In this document: piece by piece, positions 1 to 9,733 of the stretch | How the letters are laid out: the number at the start of each line of letters is the position of its first letter | How positions within the stretch are numbered: the first letter of the stretch is position 1 | From: Phycisphaerae bacterium | Lineage (GTDB): Bacteria > Planctomycetota > Phycisphaerae > UBA1845 > JAFGLZ01 | Reading direction: 5' to 3' | DNA: 40,533 nucleotides | Assembly: GCA_016927755.1 (NCBI GenBank) | Contig: JAFGLZ010000006.1 | Coordinates: 1-40,533 of the forward strand | Notes under the pieces: model-generated | Told to the model about the DNA's origin: nothing | Databases searched by the model: none | What the model saw: only the letters and a program-made list of their open reading frames with translations | Made by a program: the position numbers and the translations under genes

Positions 1-132
1 GGGACGTGGGATCGCCGGGCGATCTCATCCGCGGGCCAGCAGCGGTCCTGGGACAGAGTGGCGGCCGAGACGCTCGAGTATTTCGAGTGGGTCCTCTCGC
101 GCCAGCCGAGACAGCAGCGGACGACCCCGTGA
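1..132 (+). CDS. 3' end of probable glycosyltransferase (partial)
   Basis: An open frame enters from the left edge (codons begin at base 1) and stops at TGA 130-132, giving 43 residues. The segment SWDRVAAETLEYFEWVL resembles the C-terminal helix typical of GT4-type glycosyltransferases, where a (Y/F)SWDRVAEETL-like motif is common. The stop overlaps the GTG start of the next gene in the arrangement GTGA, which is usual for translationally coupled operon genes. The next gene is CapK-like, which fits an exopolysaccharide cluster extending to the left. The assignment rests on one short motif and on context, so it is tentative. Confidence 0.55.
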   Translation, partial: GTWDRRAISSAGQQRSWDRVAAETLEYFEWVLSRQPRQQRTTP

Positions 133-1484
133 ATCCGTCGATCGTCAAGCACATCCTGCTCCCTCTCCACGAACGATTCGTCGGTCGCGCGACCTTCGAT
201 CGATGGCGGGAGTTGGAGCGTACGCAGTGGTGGTCGCGGGAGCGGTTGCGCGAGCTTCAGCTCCGCAAGCTACGGCTGCTGCTGCATCACGCCTGGGCGC
301 ACGTGCCGTTCCATCGCCGCCGTCTCGCGGAACTCGGATTAAACCCGCGCTGCGTCACGTCGCTCGACGTCCTTCGTGATTTGCCGCTGATGACGAAGCA
401 GGACATCCGAGCGCACCGTCGGTCGCTGCGCTGGCCGGGCGTTCCGGGCGGCCTTTGCCGATACAACACCGGCGGGAGCACGGGCGAGCCGCTGATCTTC
501 GAATACGACTTGGGCCGGCAGGCCTACGACCAGGCCGCTCGGATGCGGACCCACCGCTGGTTCGGCGCCGACGTCGGCGACAAGGAGGTCTACCTGTGGG
601 GCTCGCCGGTCGAGCTCAGCCGGCAGGACCGGCTCAAGACCTTCCGGGACCGCCTGACCAATCAGCTCTTGCTGAGCGCCTTTGAGATGTCCGGCCAGCG
701 GATGGACGACTACATCGACCGGATCGAGCGCTACGACCCGGTCAGCCTGTTTGGGTATCCCAGCAGCCTGGCCCTGCTGAGCCGGCACACGATGAGTCGC
801 GGGCGCCGTCCGCGACTCGGGCGGCTTGGCGTGGTCTTCGTTACAGGCGAGTTGCTGTACGACCATCAGCGGGAGCGGATCGAGGAAGCCTTCGGTGTCC
901 CGGTGGCCAACGGCTACGGCAGTCGGGAAGGGGGGTTCATCGCCCATGAGTGTCCGCGCGGCTCGATGCACGTTACCAGCGAGAACGTGATCCTCGAGAT
1001 CGTCGACGAGGCGGGCGCCGCGGTCCCCGCGGGGCGGACCGGGCAGATCGTCGTGACGCACTTGGACACCTACGGCATGCCGTTCATCCGCTACTGCACG
1101 GGCGACGCCGGCCGGCTGGCCGACGGCGTTTGCGAGTGCGGTCGCGGCTTGGAGCTCATGGACGTTATTGAAGGGCGCCAAACCGATCTCGTCGTCGCCG
1201 CCGACGGGACGGTCAAGCACGCGCTGTCGCTCATCTACGTTCTGCGCGAGGTCGAGGCGGTCCGCCAGTTCCAGATCGTTCAGGGGCTCGACCGTCACTT
1301 GGACGTGCACGTCGTATCGACCGGCGAGCTGTCGTCCGAGGATCGTTCCCGGATCGAGCAGGGGCTGCGGACTCGGATGGGCCCTGGGATCGACGTTCGG
1401 ATCAGGTCGACGGAGCACATCGAAACCGCGGCCAGCGGCAAGTACCGCTACGTGATTTCCCACGCCCGGATGCCCGAGGCGTGA
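129..1484 (+). CDS. CapK/PaaK-type adenylate-forming enzyme
   Basis: This is a 451-residue member of the phenylacetate-CoA ligase/CapK branch of the ANL (adenylate-forming) superfamily. Such proteins activate a carboxylate with ATP. CapK-type members sit in capsule and exopolysaccharide clusters and their exact substrate is usually unknown. Visible motifs are the P-loop-like YNTGGSTGEP near residues 112-121, NGYGSREGG near 261-269 (the A5-type motif), RYCTGDAGRL, and GRQTDLVV near the C-terminal subdomain. GTG at 129 is chosen because homology-like sequence begins there (NPSIVKHILLPLHERF), it overlaps the upstream stop by GTGA, and the length then fits the family. An ATG at 6 in the same frame would add 41 residues of low-complexity sequence. 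It converges with the TPR gene at 1509. Confidence 0.8.
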   Translation: MNPSIVKHILLPLHERFVGRATFDRWRELERTQWWSRERLRELQLRKLRLLLHHAWAHVPFHRRRLAELGLNPRCVTSLDVLRDLPLMTKQDIRAHRRSLRWPGVPGGLCRYNTGGSTGEPLIFEYDLGRQAYDQAARMRTHRWFGADVGDKEVYLWGSPVELSRQDRLKTFRDRLTNQLLLSAFEMSGQRMDDYIDRIERYDPVSLFGYPSSLALLSRHTMSRGRRPRLGRLGVVFVTGELLYDHQRERIEEAFGVPVANGYGSREGGFIAHECPRGSMHVTSENVILEIVDEAGAAVPAGRTGQIVVTHLDTYGMPFIRYCTGDAGRLADGVCECGRGLELMDVIEGRQTDLVVAADGTVKHALSLIYVLREVEAVRQFQIVQGLDRHLDVHVVSTGELSSEDRSRIEQGLRTRMGPGIDVRIRSTEHIETAASGKYRYVISHARMPEA

Positions 1485-1508
1485 CCGGGGCGGACGCGCC
1501 GACGGCGC

Positions 1509-4500
1509 TCACGCCGCCTTGGCCGTGGTGGTCGCCGGCGCCTTGGGCAGGCGATCGAGGGCCTTTTGGGCCTCCGCGGCCAGGGTTTTGTCCTTGGCGG
1601 ATTGAGCGACGTGCGCGTAGTGCAGACGCGCCATCTCCGTCAGCCCCGCGGCTTCGTAGGCCTGGGCAAGGTGGTAGTGCGTTCGCTCGTCGTCGGCCAT
1701 CGCGGCGATGACGCGTTGCAGCAGACGCAGACCGTCGTCGGTTCGGCCGCGCTTCACCAGGATCCATCCAAGCGTCTCGGCGAACGCGGCGCCCCGACCG
1801 CCAAGTCGGATCGCCTGTTCGGAGAGCTTCTGCGCTCGATCCATGCTCGCCTGATCCTTGCCGCGGAGCTCGGCCAGCAAGTAGGCCACGTTGTTGACCG
1901 CGGCGGCCTGCGTGGGATCCTGTTTGAGGCATTGCTCGAACCACGCCAGCGCTTGGGCATCGAGGCCCTTGTCGAGGAAGGCGACTCCCGCGTCGTACGC
2001 CAGGTCGGTCGGGATCGCGCCCTGATCTCGCCAGCCATTCAGGATCTTCGCGGCTTGATCGAGCTGGCCGCGAGCCAGCATCGATCGAACGGATTCCTGC
2101 CGGGCCAGCGTCGAGTCGCCGAAACGCTTGACGAATTCGTCGGAGAGCTTGGCGACGGTCGGGCTCTTGCCGGCTCCCATCGCGCGCAGGACGGCGAGTC
2201 GAGTGACATGCCCCGCCGCGCCGTCCTTGTCCGCGACGGTGGCGGCCTCGGCGAGGCGATAGCTCAGCGTCAGGAGCCTCAGTCTCAGTCCGAGCAAGGA
2301 TGCGGCCACCCACTGGGCGGCCTTCTTGCCCTCCGCGGAGCCGGCCCGTTTGGCGAGGGCGTCGATGAGAGGCCAGTCGCCGGTTTCGCCGACCATCTTT
2401 CGGATCCGCGCGGTCTCGATCCCCTTCTTGGCCGCCAGTCGCGACGCGGCAAGTACCCCGCGCCAATCCGCGGGGAGATCCGCCTGCCTGGCCAACGCCT
2501 CGAGGCGCTTGACGCCCGCCTCATCCTGGCCGGAAGCGATATCGGCCAGTGCCCTGAGGCACTCGACCGCGGGAAGAGGGGCGGGGGCGGGCTTGCTCGT
2601 CGCTTGGGTCGTCGTGGTCGGTTCGAGCGAGCCGAGCACGCGATGTACGCCCTGCCAGTCGGCGTTGGCCAGCAGCCATGCCGCCAGACGGACGCCCAGC
2701 CCCACGTTTGCGCGATGGCTGTCGGACGCGGATTGCAGCGGGGGGATCATCCCGGCTTCCAGGGCCCATTGCACGGCGTCGGGGGGCTCGTTCTCCGCTC
2801 GCTTGCGGGCCAGTTGGATCGCTTGCTCCACGCGGGCCTGCCTGAGGAGGACATCGAAGAGGACTCGTGCGACCGCGTCCCCGTCCTTGGTCTTCGCAGC
2901 GGCCTGCGTGAGGATTCGGACCGCTTCGTCGATCTTGCCTCGATTCTCGTCGATTCGAGCCCGGAGAATCGCGGCGTCGTCGCCTTGTTGGGCCGTGACG
3001 GGCACACTCGAGAGTTGTCGGATTGCCTCATCGGGGTTGCCGAGTTGTCCCAGGCAGCGAGCCAGCGCCAGTTGGGCGCCGAAGTCCAGGTTCTCCGGCC
3101 TGGCCACGACACGAGCGAGGCTCTCTTGGGCCGCTTCGCAGAGTCCGATCCGCGTCATGAGAATCGCCCGGTCTCGCGGCGCGACGACAGCGTCGGCGCC
3201 TTCGGCCCTTCGGATTGCGGAGAGCGTTTCAAGGGCCTTGGGATACTCCGCGATTTCCGCGTAGAGGCTGGCCAACTCCCTCCTCAGCGGGCGACATCCC
3301 GGCCAGTTGGCCAGAGCGGCGTCGATCTCGGCGATCGCTTGATCGACCTTGCCCGCCTGGCGATAGGCCCTGGCCTTGGCTTGTCGGGGCCAGATCATCT
3401 CGGGCAGGCGTTGGATGATGCGTTCGTAGGTGGTCGCGGCCTTGTCCGCCCGGCCCGCTTCTCCGTAGGCCACGGCCATCTTGGCCAGCAGGTCGGGCGA
3501 GACCTTACCGCTGGTTGGGGCCTTGAGGATGTTATCCAACAGGTCAGTGACCTGCTTGGGCCGGCCCGCGCGGGTCATCAGGGCGATGGCGGCCTCCAAG
3601 CCCTTCATTCCGAGGGCCGCGTCTTTCTGCATCCACTGGTAGACTTCCATCTCCTTCTGCGTGTTCTTCCGGCGTTCGTGCGTGTTGGCGACGGCCAGAC
3701 GCAACTCCCCCTCGGCGTATTTGTCCAGCTTGACGGTCGAGTCATCCAGGCACGTCTGGTAGGTCTTGAACGCCCCGTCGTAGTCGCGGGTCGCTACCTG
3801 GATACGGCCGATCCCGAGGGCGGCTCCGGCATGGTCGAGCTTGGTAAGGGCCCCCAGACGGTCGATTCCTTGCCTGGACTTGCCGGTCGCGATGAAGTGA
3901 TCGGCCATTCGCATGTAGAGCGGTGTCAGCTTCGGGGCGGCCTTGATCGCTTCCTCGAGTCGGGTCGTCGCCTGGTCGTCTCGGCCCGCGTAGCGTAGGG
4001 CCCAGTATGCGATGAGTCGTGACAGCCACCCCTTGCCGCGCTCTGACGCCGCGAGTGCCTGGTCGTAGCGTCCGGCCAGCAACGCCCGCGCGGCCTTCTG
4101 ATCCGGCGAGGAGGGCTGCCAGCCGATCAGTCCGGCCGTGTTCAGGAGGTTCGTGGCCTCGGCCAGGTTCCCGGACAGCAGTGCCAGGCGAGCGGCCTGC
4201 CAGAGGCTCACGGGGGCTTCGGGATCCTCGTCCAGCAGGTGCTGACTTCGGTTCTCGGCCTCGGTCAGCATCCCGGACGAGAGATAGAGATCGATCGCGC
4301 GAAGCGCGACGAGATAATCGTCCTCACCGGCCACGAACGCTTGCTGAATCTGGGCGTCCGCGTCCATGAGGCGCCCGAGCGTCGCGTAGGCGATCGCGAG
4401 CGTCAGATGGAGCGCCGGCGTCTGGTCTCCTTGGGATCCCACGGGGCCGAGCTTCTCGACGACCTGCTCGGCCTTGCCCTGGGCGAGCTCTTCGGCGGCG

Positions 4501-6077
4501 GTGACCAGCCGGGCGATCGGCGCCTTCGGATCGGGCTTGATGGAGTTCTCGACGATCCGCTTGGCCCACGAGGGTTGGCCGAGCTCGAGACAGAGGGACA
4601 CGAGCGTGTAGAGTTCCGCCGGTCGGTGCTGGGCGCCTTGTTCGGCCCGAACGACCGTCGCCTCCAGTTGATCCTGACGACCTTGACGCACGGCCAAGGT
4701 CGCCAAGGCTCGAAACAGGCGCATGTCGAACGGCCTGCGATACAGCCCTTCCCGCAAGACCATCCAGGCCTGGTCCGGCACGCCTCGGCCCACCAACTGA
4801 CGGGCCAGGAGCAGGCGCGCCTTGGCGAGGTCAGGCGCAAGGGACACGGCTTGTCGCAGCAGGTCGAGCGAGCTGTCGGCTCGACCGCAGTGCCCTTCGA
4901 TGACCGCCAGCTCCATCTTCATGTCGGCGGAGTTCAACCGAGCCTGGTCGAGACCTTCCAGGAGTTTCTTGGCGTCTTCCGGACGACGCTGCTTCAGCAG
5001 CAGCCCGGCTCGAAGCAGCGTCGTTTCGGGCGACGGCTTGGCCAAGGTCTCGGCCTTGCCGAGAAACTGCTCGGCTTCGTCGGGCGATCCCGCCTGGAGT
5101 TCCACGTCGGCCAGCTCAATCCTGATGTCGGCGTTCAAACGGTGCTGCTTTGAGGCCTGGACGAGGATCTCCTTGGCCAGCTTGCCGGCCCGGTTGAGCC
5201 CGTAAGACGTCTCCGCGGAAGGCTCCAAGAGGCATGCCTTGGCGGCCAGGATCGCGGTTCGCGGCGTCGGCACGGGCGGTCCATGCGCCGTTGCCGTTCG
5301 GTAGGCGACGATGGCGTCTCCCCATCGCCCGGCCTTGAAACACGCCTCGGCGTACAGCTCGGCAAGCTGCATGTTCCCCGGCACGAGCTTGTAGGCCGCC
5401 GACAGGTCCATGACTCCGTCGGCCAACTCCTGCTCGGCGCGGTCGCGCGCCGTGTCGGCCTGCTTCTGAATCGCCTCCGCCTGCGCGGTTTGTCCCGCGG
5501 CTCTCAGCTTATCCGCCTGATCCTGCAGTGCGTCGGCGCGAAGGGCGGTCGCGTCGGCCTTGACGAGCGATAGCTGGCCCCGCTCGGCCTGGATCATCGG
5601 GTTCGTTCCCAAGACCTTTCCGGCTTCGTCGATCAGGGCGTCGGCCTGCCCGCACAGCTTGGCGATGCGATCGATTTCGCCGCTGGACGGCGGGCGTTTT
5701 GCCTGACTCACCCCGTGTGCCGCCTCGTGGCGATAGACTGAGGCCTTCTGCAGCCGGGGCTGGGGCTCGCCCGGGGCGGCGGCCGCGGCCTTGTCGGCCC
5801 ACTCTCTTGCGTCCTCGAAGCGGTTTAGCTTGACGCACGTCTGCGAGAGCCCGATCATGAGCCCCGCGCTGTCGGGCATGTACTCCAGCAACTCCAGGAA
5901 GTACTTCTCCGCCTGCTCGTACTGACCTCGCGCCAGGGCCATCTGCGCATTGGCCAAAAGGACTCGCTGCTTCTTCTGTCGCATCTTGCCGGGCACGTCG
6001 ACGGCGAAGACGATGATGATCGCCACCAGTACGACGGCCGCGACGACGATTAGAGTTGTCTTGGTCTTTGAAGCCAT
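1509..6077 (-). CDS. giant membrane-anchored TPR protein, PrsT-like
   Basis: The protein has 1522 residues. It begins with a short basic N-terminus and one hydrophobic segment (about residues 7-27, TTLIVVAAVVLVAIIIVFAVD), then almost continuous tetratricopeptide repeats. Repeat units with A-x-x-x-(Y/F/W)...P patterns recur throughout, for example ARGQYEQAEKYFLELLEYMP near residue 50 and AVNNVAYLLAELRGKD near the C-terminus. The single N-terminal anchor suggests the TPR solenoid projects outside the cytoplasm, where it could scaffold a secretion or polysaccharide complex. Architecture and size recall PrsT, the TPR protein of PEP-CTERM/exopolysaccharide loci, and a PEP-CTERM protein is encoded at 14222-15622, but no exosortase is in view. 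The ATG at 6077 is preceded by GAGAGG. The function is inferred from architecture only. Confidence 0.8.
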   Translation of the reverse strand: MASKTKTTLIVVAAVVLVAIIIVFAVDVPGKMRQKKQRVLLANAQMALARGQYEQAEKYFLELLEYMPDSAGLMIGLSQTCVKLNRFEDAREWADKAAAAAPGEPQPRLQKASVYRHEAAHGVSQAKRPPSSGEIDRIAKLCGQADALIDEAGKVLGTNPMIQAERGQLSLVKADATALRADALQDQADKLRAAGQTAQAEAIQKQADTARDRAEQELADGVMDLSAAYKLVPGNMQLAELYAEACFKAGRWGDAIVAYRTATAHGPPVPTPRTAILAAKACLLEPSAETSYGLNRAGKLAKEILVQASKQHRLNADIRIELADVELQAGSPDEAEQFLGKAETLAKPSPETTLLRAGLLLKQRRPEDAKKLLEGLDQARLNSADMKMELAVIEGHCGRADSSLDLLRQAVSLAPDLAKARLLLARQLVGRGVPDQAWMVLREGLYRRPFDMRLFRALATLAVRQGRQDQLEATVVRAEQGAQHRPAELYTLVSLCLELGQPSWAKRIVENSIKPDPKAPIARLVTAAEELAQGKAEQVVEKLGPVGSQGDQTPALHLTLAIAYATLGRLMDADAQIQQAFVAGEDDYLVALRAIDLYLSSGMLTEAENRSQHLLDEDPEAPVSLWQAARLALLSGNLAEATNLLNTAGLIGWQPSSPDQKAARALLAGRYDQALAASERGKGWLSRLIAYWALRYAGRDDQATTRLEEAIKAAPKLTPLYMRMADHFIATGKSRQGIDRLGALTKLDHAGAALGIGRIQVATRDYDGAFKTYQTCLDDSTVKLDKYAEGELRLAVANTHERRKNTQKEMEVYQWMQKDAALGMKGLEAAIALMTRAGRPKQVTDLLDNILKAPTSGKVSPDLLAKMAVAYGEAGRADKAATTYERIIQRLPEMIWPRQAKARAYRQAGKVDQAIAEIDAALANWPGCRPLRRELASLYAEIAEYPKALETLSAIRRAEGADAVVAPRDRAILMTRIGLCEAAQESLARVVARPENLDFGAQLALARCLGQLGNPDEAIRQLSSVPVTAQQGDDAAILRARIDENRGKIDEAVRILTQAAAKTKDGDAVARVLFDVLLRQARVEQAIQLARKRAENEPPDAVQWALEAGMIPPLQSASDSHRANVGLGVRLAAWLLANADWQGVHRVLGSLEPTTTTQATSKPAPAPLPAVECLRALADIASGQDEAGVKRLEALARQADLPADWRGVLAASRLAAKKGIETARIRKMVGETGDWPLIDALAKRAGSAEGKKAAQWVAASLLGLRLRLLTLSYRLAEAATVADKDGAAGHVTRLAVLRAMGAGKSPTVAKLSDEFVKRFGDSTLARQESVRSMLARGQLDQAAKILNGWRDQGAIPTDLAYDAGVAFLDKGLDAQALAWFEQCLKQDPTQAAAVNNVAYLLAELRGKDQASMDRAQKLSEQAIRLGGRGAAFAETLGWILVKRGRTDDGLRLLQRVIAAMADDERTHYHLAQAYEAAGLTEMARLHYAHVAQSAKDKTLAAEAQKALDRLPKAPATTTAKAA

Positions 6078-6209
6078 GGGCGCCTCTCAGTGCCGGCTGT
6101 TTCCACGGAACCCGATTTGACGCGCACCGCGCGGGGTGCGTTAGCAGTATGAAGAGCCAGGAAGGGAATATAGCTCTCGCCCGCGTTGGTGACAAGGACA
6201 GCGGAAGCC

Positions 6210-8660
6210 TCAGCGTCCGTGGGCGGGCTCGGCCCCCGGCGCCAAGGGACCGGCCCATGCGGCCACGCTGATTCCGCTAGCTGACTTGAGTGCCCCCAGG
6301 AGAAGGCATGTTGCCGCGATCCCGAGGGCGGGGGCTAACAGGATCCCCGTCAGGGCCGCCCCGGCACACGCGCCCAGATGGTCCGCCGCGTCGACGGCGG
6401 AGGCGCTCCGACCGGCCCTGCCGTCGAGGATCATGTGAACGCGAGCGGCCAGCGGAAACGCCGCGCCTCCCAGCATTCCCGCTACGGCGACCATTCCGCA
6501 GATCGCCAGGGCGACGCCCCATGTCGCCCCCAGGCCGTCGAGCGCGACCACGGCGATCGGAATCGAGGCGGCCACGCACGCCAGGACCCCATCGATGCCG
6601 ACCAGCCACCATCGGGCCGGGGTCCGCCGGCGCAGCAGGCGATTCATGATCGCGCTGCCCAGAACCAAACCCAACATGAACACGCCGATGATCGCCCCGA
6701 CCTGCTCGTAGACGTATCCGCTGAGCGACTGATACGCGAAGAGCAGCACGATCTCGACGGCTATCGACGCGAAGCCCGTCGACGCGATTGACGTGAGCAC
6801 CGCGCCGGCGCCGAGGCCCCTGCGACGGCCATGACGCAGCCGCCGTATCGCCAGCCAGATCCCCGGGGGCACGAGGATCGCCGCGCCGGTCGAGATCGGA
6901 CTTGCCCGGTTCAGCCATGCGAACACGGTGCGTTGCGCCTGGGGACCGGCGACCTCTGCGTCTCGCAGGCTTCGGGTATCCCGCTCGCGAAGCTGCTGTT
7001 CCCATCGCCGCAGCCAGAGCAGGTAGATTCGCGGATGCAGGTCGGTGCTGACGATGCGTGGCTCGACGGCCTCGATCTCGGCCTGGCGTTTGGCCGTCAA
7101 TTGCGGGTCGAGCTGATTGTCGAGCGCGAAGTCCTCCGGCGCGAAGTGTCCGCGAGGAACGCCTCTCGACGCCAGCCGCCGGGCGAGCACGGCCCGGTCC
7201 GTTGTGATGACCCCGGGGCGCTTGCAGGCGAGCACCAGGGGACGCTCGCCCCAGCCGACGAGAACGCCGGCGTGGACCCGCGCGAGCGTATCTCGGATGG
7301 CCGCCGTCGTGAGGGCCGAGCTCGGCCGAAGCTCGGCGGGGGAGGACTCGGTCTCAAAGACGAGGACGCCGTCCGGACTCATGATCCGGGCGAGCTGCTC
7401 GTGGAACTCGATCGTGTAGAACCTTGCCGCCAGCGCCGAGGCCGGCGGTCCGAAATCGGCGAGCACCAGGTCGTAGGGTCCGGCGGCGCGCCGAACGAAT
7501 CGGCGGACGTCGTCGTGAATGATGTGGACGCGCGGATCATCCAGCGCCTTCAGATCGCTTGCGGGCAAGTGGCCACGGACGAGTCGGAGGATGTCCGGAT
7601 CGAGCTCGACGTAGTCTACTTGTCGCACGCATTGGTGCGTGAGGACCTCGGCCAACACGCCGCCGAACCCTCCGCCGAGCAGGAGCACTCGGCGGGGGCA
7701 GGGGTGCTGGCACAGGGCGACTTGTGTCGACCACCGGTGGGCCGTCGGCTCGGGGAAGCTCGCCGACGGATGGCCGTTGGCGTAGAGCTCGTACTGGCCG
7801 TCGCGCCAGCCGAGCGCGAGGTATTGGTATCTCGAGTCGAACGAGCCTCGAAGCTCCTGCCCCGCGGCGAAGCTCCGCCATCGCTTCAGTGCCGACCATC
7901 GCTCCAGCCGGGAGCCGGCGCCGATTGTGGCACCCGCAAGAAGGCACGCGCCGATCAGAAGGCTGAGCGGAAGGGCGCTGTGTCGGGCATTCCCCGAGGG
8001 TGGGCCCTTGCAAGCGGCCTCGGACGGCAGCTCATGGGCCTCGAGCGTTCGATCCGTCCGAGCGTGACGCCGCAACCACGTCGCGGCGACCGCCAGCAGC
8101 AGCACGCCGCAGTACGCCGAGAGGGTCAACTCACCGATGCGGCCAACCAGAACGAACGTGAACGCCAAGCCGCCGACCAGGCTTCCGGCGGACTCCACGA
8201 GATAGACCCATCCGATGCCGGCGCTCTCGTCGGGACCTCGCGCCGCTTCGCACGCGAGCGGGAACGCCAGACCGATCAGGATGCCGAAGGGGCTGACGAG
8301 CAGGACGCTCAACTCGAACATGGCGTCCATCGGGACGTACTGGCCCGGACCGACGTCGAGCCAGACACGGGCCCCCCGCAGCAGGAAGATGCTCGTCGGG
8401 CCGGCCAGCGCGAATCCGCCCGCGGTCAGCGCGAGCGTTCTCGCGGCGCTCGCCGCTCGGCGGACGAGCACGCCGCCGAGCCATGCTCCGACGCCCACGC
8501 CGGCCAACCAGGCGAAGAGGACGATGCCCCAAGATATCTCCCCCGCGAAGGACAAGACCATGGTTTCGCGCAGGAGGATCGATTGCGTGATGACGGCCAC
8601 GGCGCCCCACGCCAGGAGGAATGCGGCCAACGCTGCCCTGTCCGGCGGGCGGTTGCTCAT
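6210..8660 (-). CDS. membrane protein with central spermidine-synthase-like domain
   Basis: The 816-residue protein has an N-terminal block of about seven hydrophobic segments (residues 10-235), a soluble Rossmann methyltransferase-like domain (about 270-460), and a second hydrophobic block (about 580-800). The soluble part has VLLLGGGFGG (nucleotide-binding loop), YVELDPDI, and LVLADFGPPAS followed by FYTIEFHEQL, as in spermidine-synthase-fold proteins. The aspartate-rich D-(S/T)-(S/T)-D-P polyamine-binding motif of true spermidine synthases is not present; the region reads DFGPPAS. A polyamine product is therefore doubtful and the substrate unknown. It lies 132 bases upstream of the giant TPR gene on the same strand and 31 bases after dapF. 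A related domain occurs in the gene at 15781-18651. No clear ribosome site precedes the ATG at 8660. Confidence 0.8.
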   Translation of the reverse strand: MSNRPPDRAALAAFLLAWGAVAVITQSILLRETMVLSFAGEISWGIVLFAWLAGVGVGAWLGGVLVRRAASAARTLALTAGGFALAGPTSIFLLRGARVWLDVGPGQYVPMDAMFELSVLLVSPFGILIGLAFPLACEAARGPDESAGIGWVYLVESAGSLVGGLAFTFVLVGRIGELTLSAYCGVLLLAVAATWLRRHARTDRTLEAHELPSEAACKGPPSGNARHSALPLSLLIGACLLAGATIGAGSRLERWSALKRWRSFAAGQELRGSFDSRYQYLALGWRDGQYELYANGHPSASFPEPTAHRWSTQVALCQHPCPRRVLLLGGGFGGVLAEVLTHQCVRQVDYVELDPDILRLVRGHLPASDLKALDDPRVHIIHDDVRRFVRRAAGPYDLVLADFGPPASALAARFYTIEFHEQLARIMSPDGVLVFETESSPAELRPSSALTTAAIRDTLARVHAGVLVGWGERPLVLACKRPGVITTDRAVLARRLASRGVPRGHFAPEDFALDNQLDPQLTAKRQAEIEAVEPRIVSTDLHPRIYLLWLRRWEQQLRERDTRSLRDAEVAGPQAQRTVFAWLNRASPISTGAAILVPPGIWLAIRRLRHGRRRGLGAGAVLTSIASTGFASIAVEIVLLFAYQSLSGYVYEQVGAIIGVFMLGLVLGSAIMNRLLRRRTPARWWLVGIDGVLACVAASIPIAVVALDGLGATWGVALAICGMVAVAGMLGGAAFPLAARVHMILDGRAGRSASAVDAADHLGACAGAALTGILLAPALGIAATCLLLGALKSASGISVAAWAGPLAPGAEPAHGR

Positions 8661-8691
8661 GCATGAGTTGTGACAGCAAACGGCGGCGGGA

Positions 8692-9615
8692 TCAAGACGT
8701 CCACTGGCCCGTGAAGACCTCGGTCGCCGGACCCGTCATGTAGACATGATCGTCCTCGGCCCAATTCAGCCCCAGGTCTCCGCCGGGCAGGTGGGCCAGA
8801 ATCCGGCGATCCGTCCGTCCGGAGACGGCGCCGGCGACGCAGACGGCCGTGGCGCCGGTGCCGCACGCCAGCGTGACCCCGCTGCCGCGCTCCCACGTGA
8901 CCATCGTCACTTCGCCCCGCCCGTCGAGGCGAACGAAGTGCGCGTTGATTCGCTGCGGGAAGATGCCGGCGTTCTCGATGGGCGGTCCTTCCACCGTCAG
9001 GTCGATGCTGGCCAGGTCGTCGGTAAAGATCACGGCGTGAGGGTTTCCCACCGAGACGCACGTCATCGCATAGGATCGTCCCGCGATCTCGACCGGATGA
9101 TCGACGATTCGGTCGCCCTCCAGCGTACAAGGCAGGTCGCTCGGTCGGAGGGACGGGACGCCCATGTCGACGCATGCCATTTGGACTTTTTCGTCGACCA
9201 CGGCCAGGCCGAGGGTCTTGACGCCCGCGTCGGTCTCGACCGTGACGGCCAGATGCCGGCTTCCGGGCGAGGCGCCGGCCTCGGCGGCGCGCTGGAGGAT
9301 GCTCCGTTGTTCGTCTTGGTTCGCCCCGGGCACCGCGTCGGCGAACCGCTTGATCAGGCCGTGGTCATAGGCGTACTTGGCCACGCAGCGGATGCCGTTG
9401 CCGCACATCTGGGCCCGGCTGCCGTCGGCATTGTACATCTCCATGCGGACGTCGGCCCGCTGCGTCGGGCGGATCAGGATCAATCCGTCGCTGCCCACGC
9501 CCGTATGGCGGTCGCTGATGACCTTGGCCAGGCTCGGGGGATCGGCGACCTGCTCCTCGAAGCAGTTCACATAGACGTAATCGTTGCCGAGCCCGTGCAT
9601 CTTGGTGAATCTCAT
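8692..9615 (-). CDS. dapF: diaminopimelate epimerase
   Basis: DapF interconverts LL- and meso-diaminopimelate without a cofactor, supplying lysine synthesis and peptidoglycan cross-linking. The 307-residue sequence shows MHGLGNDYVYVN at the N-terminus, the first catalytic cysteine in NADGSRAQMCGNGIRC (Cys71), SVGNPHAV near 188-195, and the second catalytic cysteine in ERGSGVTLACGTGA (Cys251). In the last motif the usual GET is GVT. The protein is about 30 residues longer than typical; the extra segment is near residues 93-117 between the two halves. The ATG at 9615 follows a GAGGGA ribosome site, and a promoter candidate lies at 9692-9720. The downstream neighbour on the same strand is the 816-residue membrane protein. 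The identification is firm. Confidence 0.97.
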   Translation of the reverse strand: MRFTKMHGLGNDYVYVNCFEEQVADPPSLAKVISDRHTGVGSDGLILIRPTQRADVRMEMYNADGSRAQMCGNGIRCVAKYAYDHGLIKRFADAVPGANQDEQRSILQRAAEAGASPGSRHLAVTVETDAGVKTLGLAVVDEKVQMACVDMGVPSLRPSDLPCTLEGDRIVDHPVEIAGRSYAMTCVSVGNPHAVIFTDDLASIDLTVEGPPIENAGIFPQRINAHFVRLDGRGEVTMVTWERGSGVTLACGTGATAVCVAGAVSGRTDRRILAHLPGGDLGLNWAEDDHVYMTGPATEVFTGQWTS

Positions 9616-9691
9616 CGGGAGCGTCCCTCAGATCCCTCGAATCCGGAAAGAAGCCTTGCGCGCGACCGATCGTTCGGCGCGGAGGCCCTGA

Positions 9692-9720
9692 ATGATAGCA
9701 GAATGGGTCTTCGGGGTCAG
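9692..9720 (-). promoter_or_regulatory. candidate sigma70-type promoter for dapF
   Basis: Read on the minus strand, CTGACC (-35, 9715-9720) is separated by 17 bases from TATCAT (-10, 9692-9697). The match is 4/6 and 5/6 to the TTGACA/TATAAT consensus with ideal spacing. A transcript would begin near 9685, about 70 bases before the dapF start. This is a pattern match only. Confidence 0.45.
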
Positions 9721-9733
9721 GTCGGTTGGGGGC

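Noticed and set aside
1566..3998. 810-codon open frame on the + strand
   Set aside because: It lies opposite the TPR gene in high-GC DNA, has no family-like motif, and its composition (Gly/Arg/Leu rich) is that of an antisense shadow.
6831..8666. 611-codon open frame on the + strand
   Set aside because: Antisense to the 816-residue membrane protein; Arg/Gln/Asp-rich without domains.
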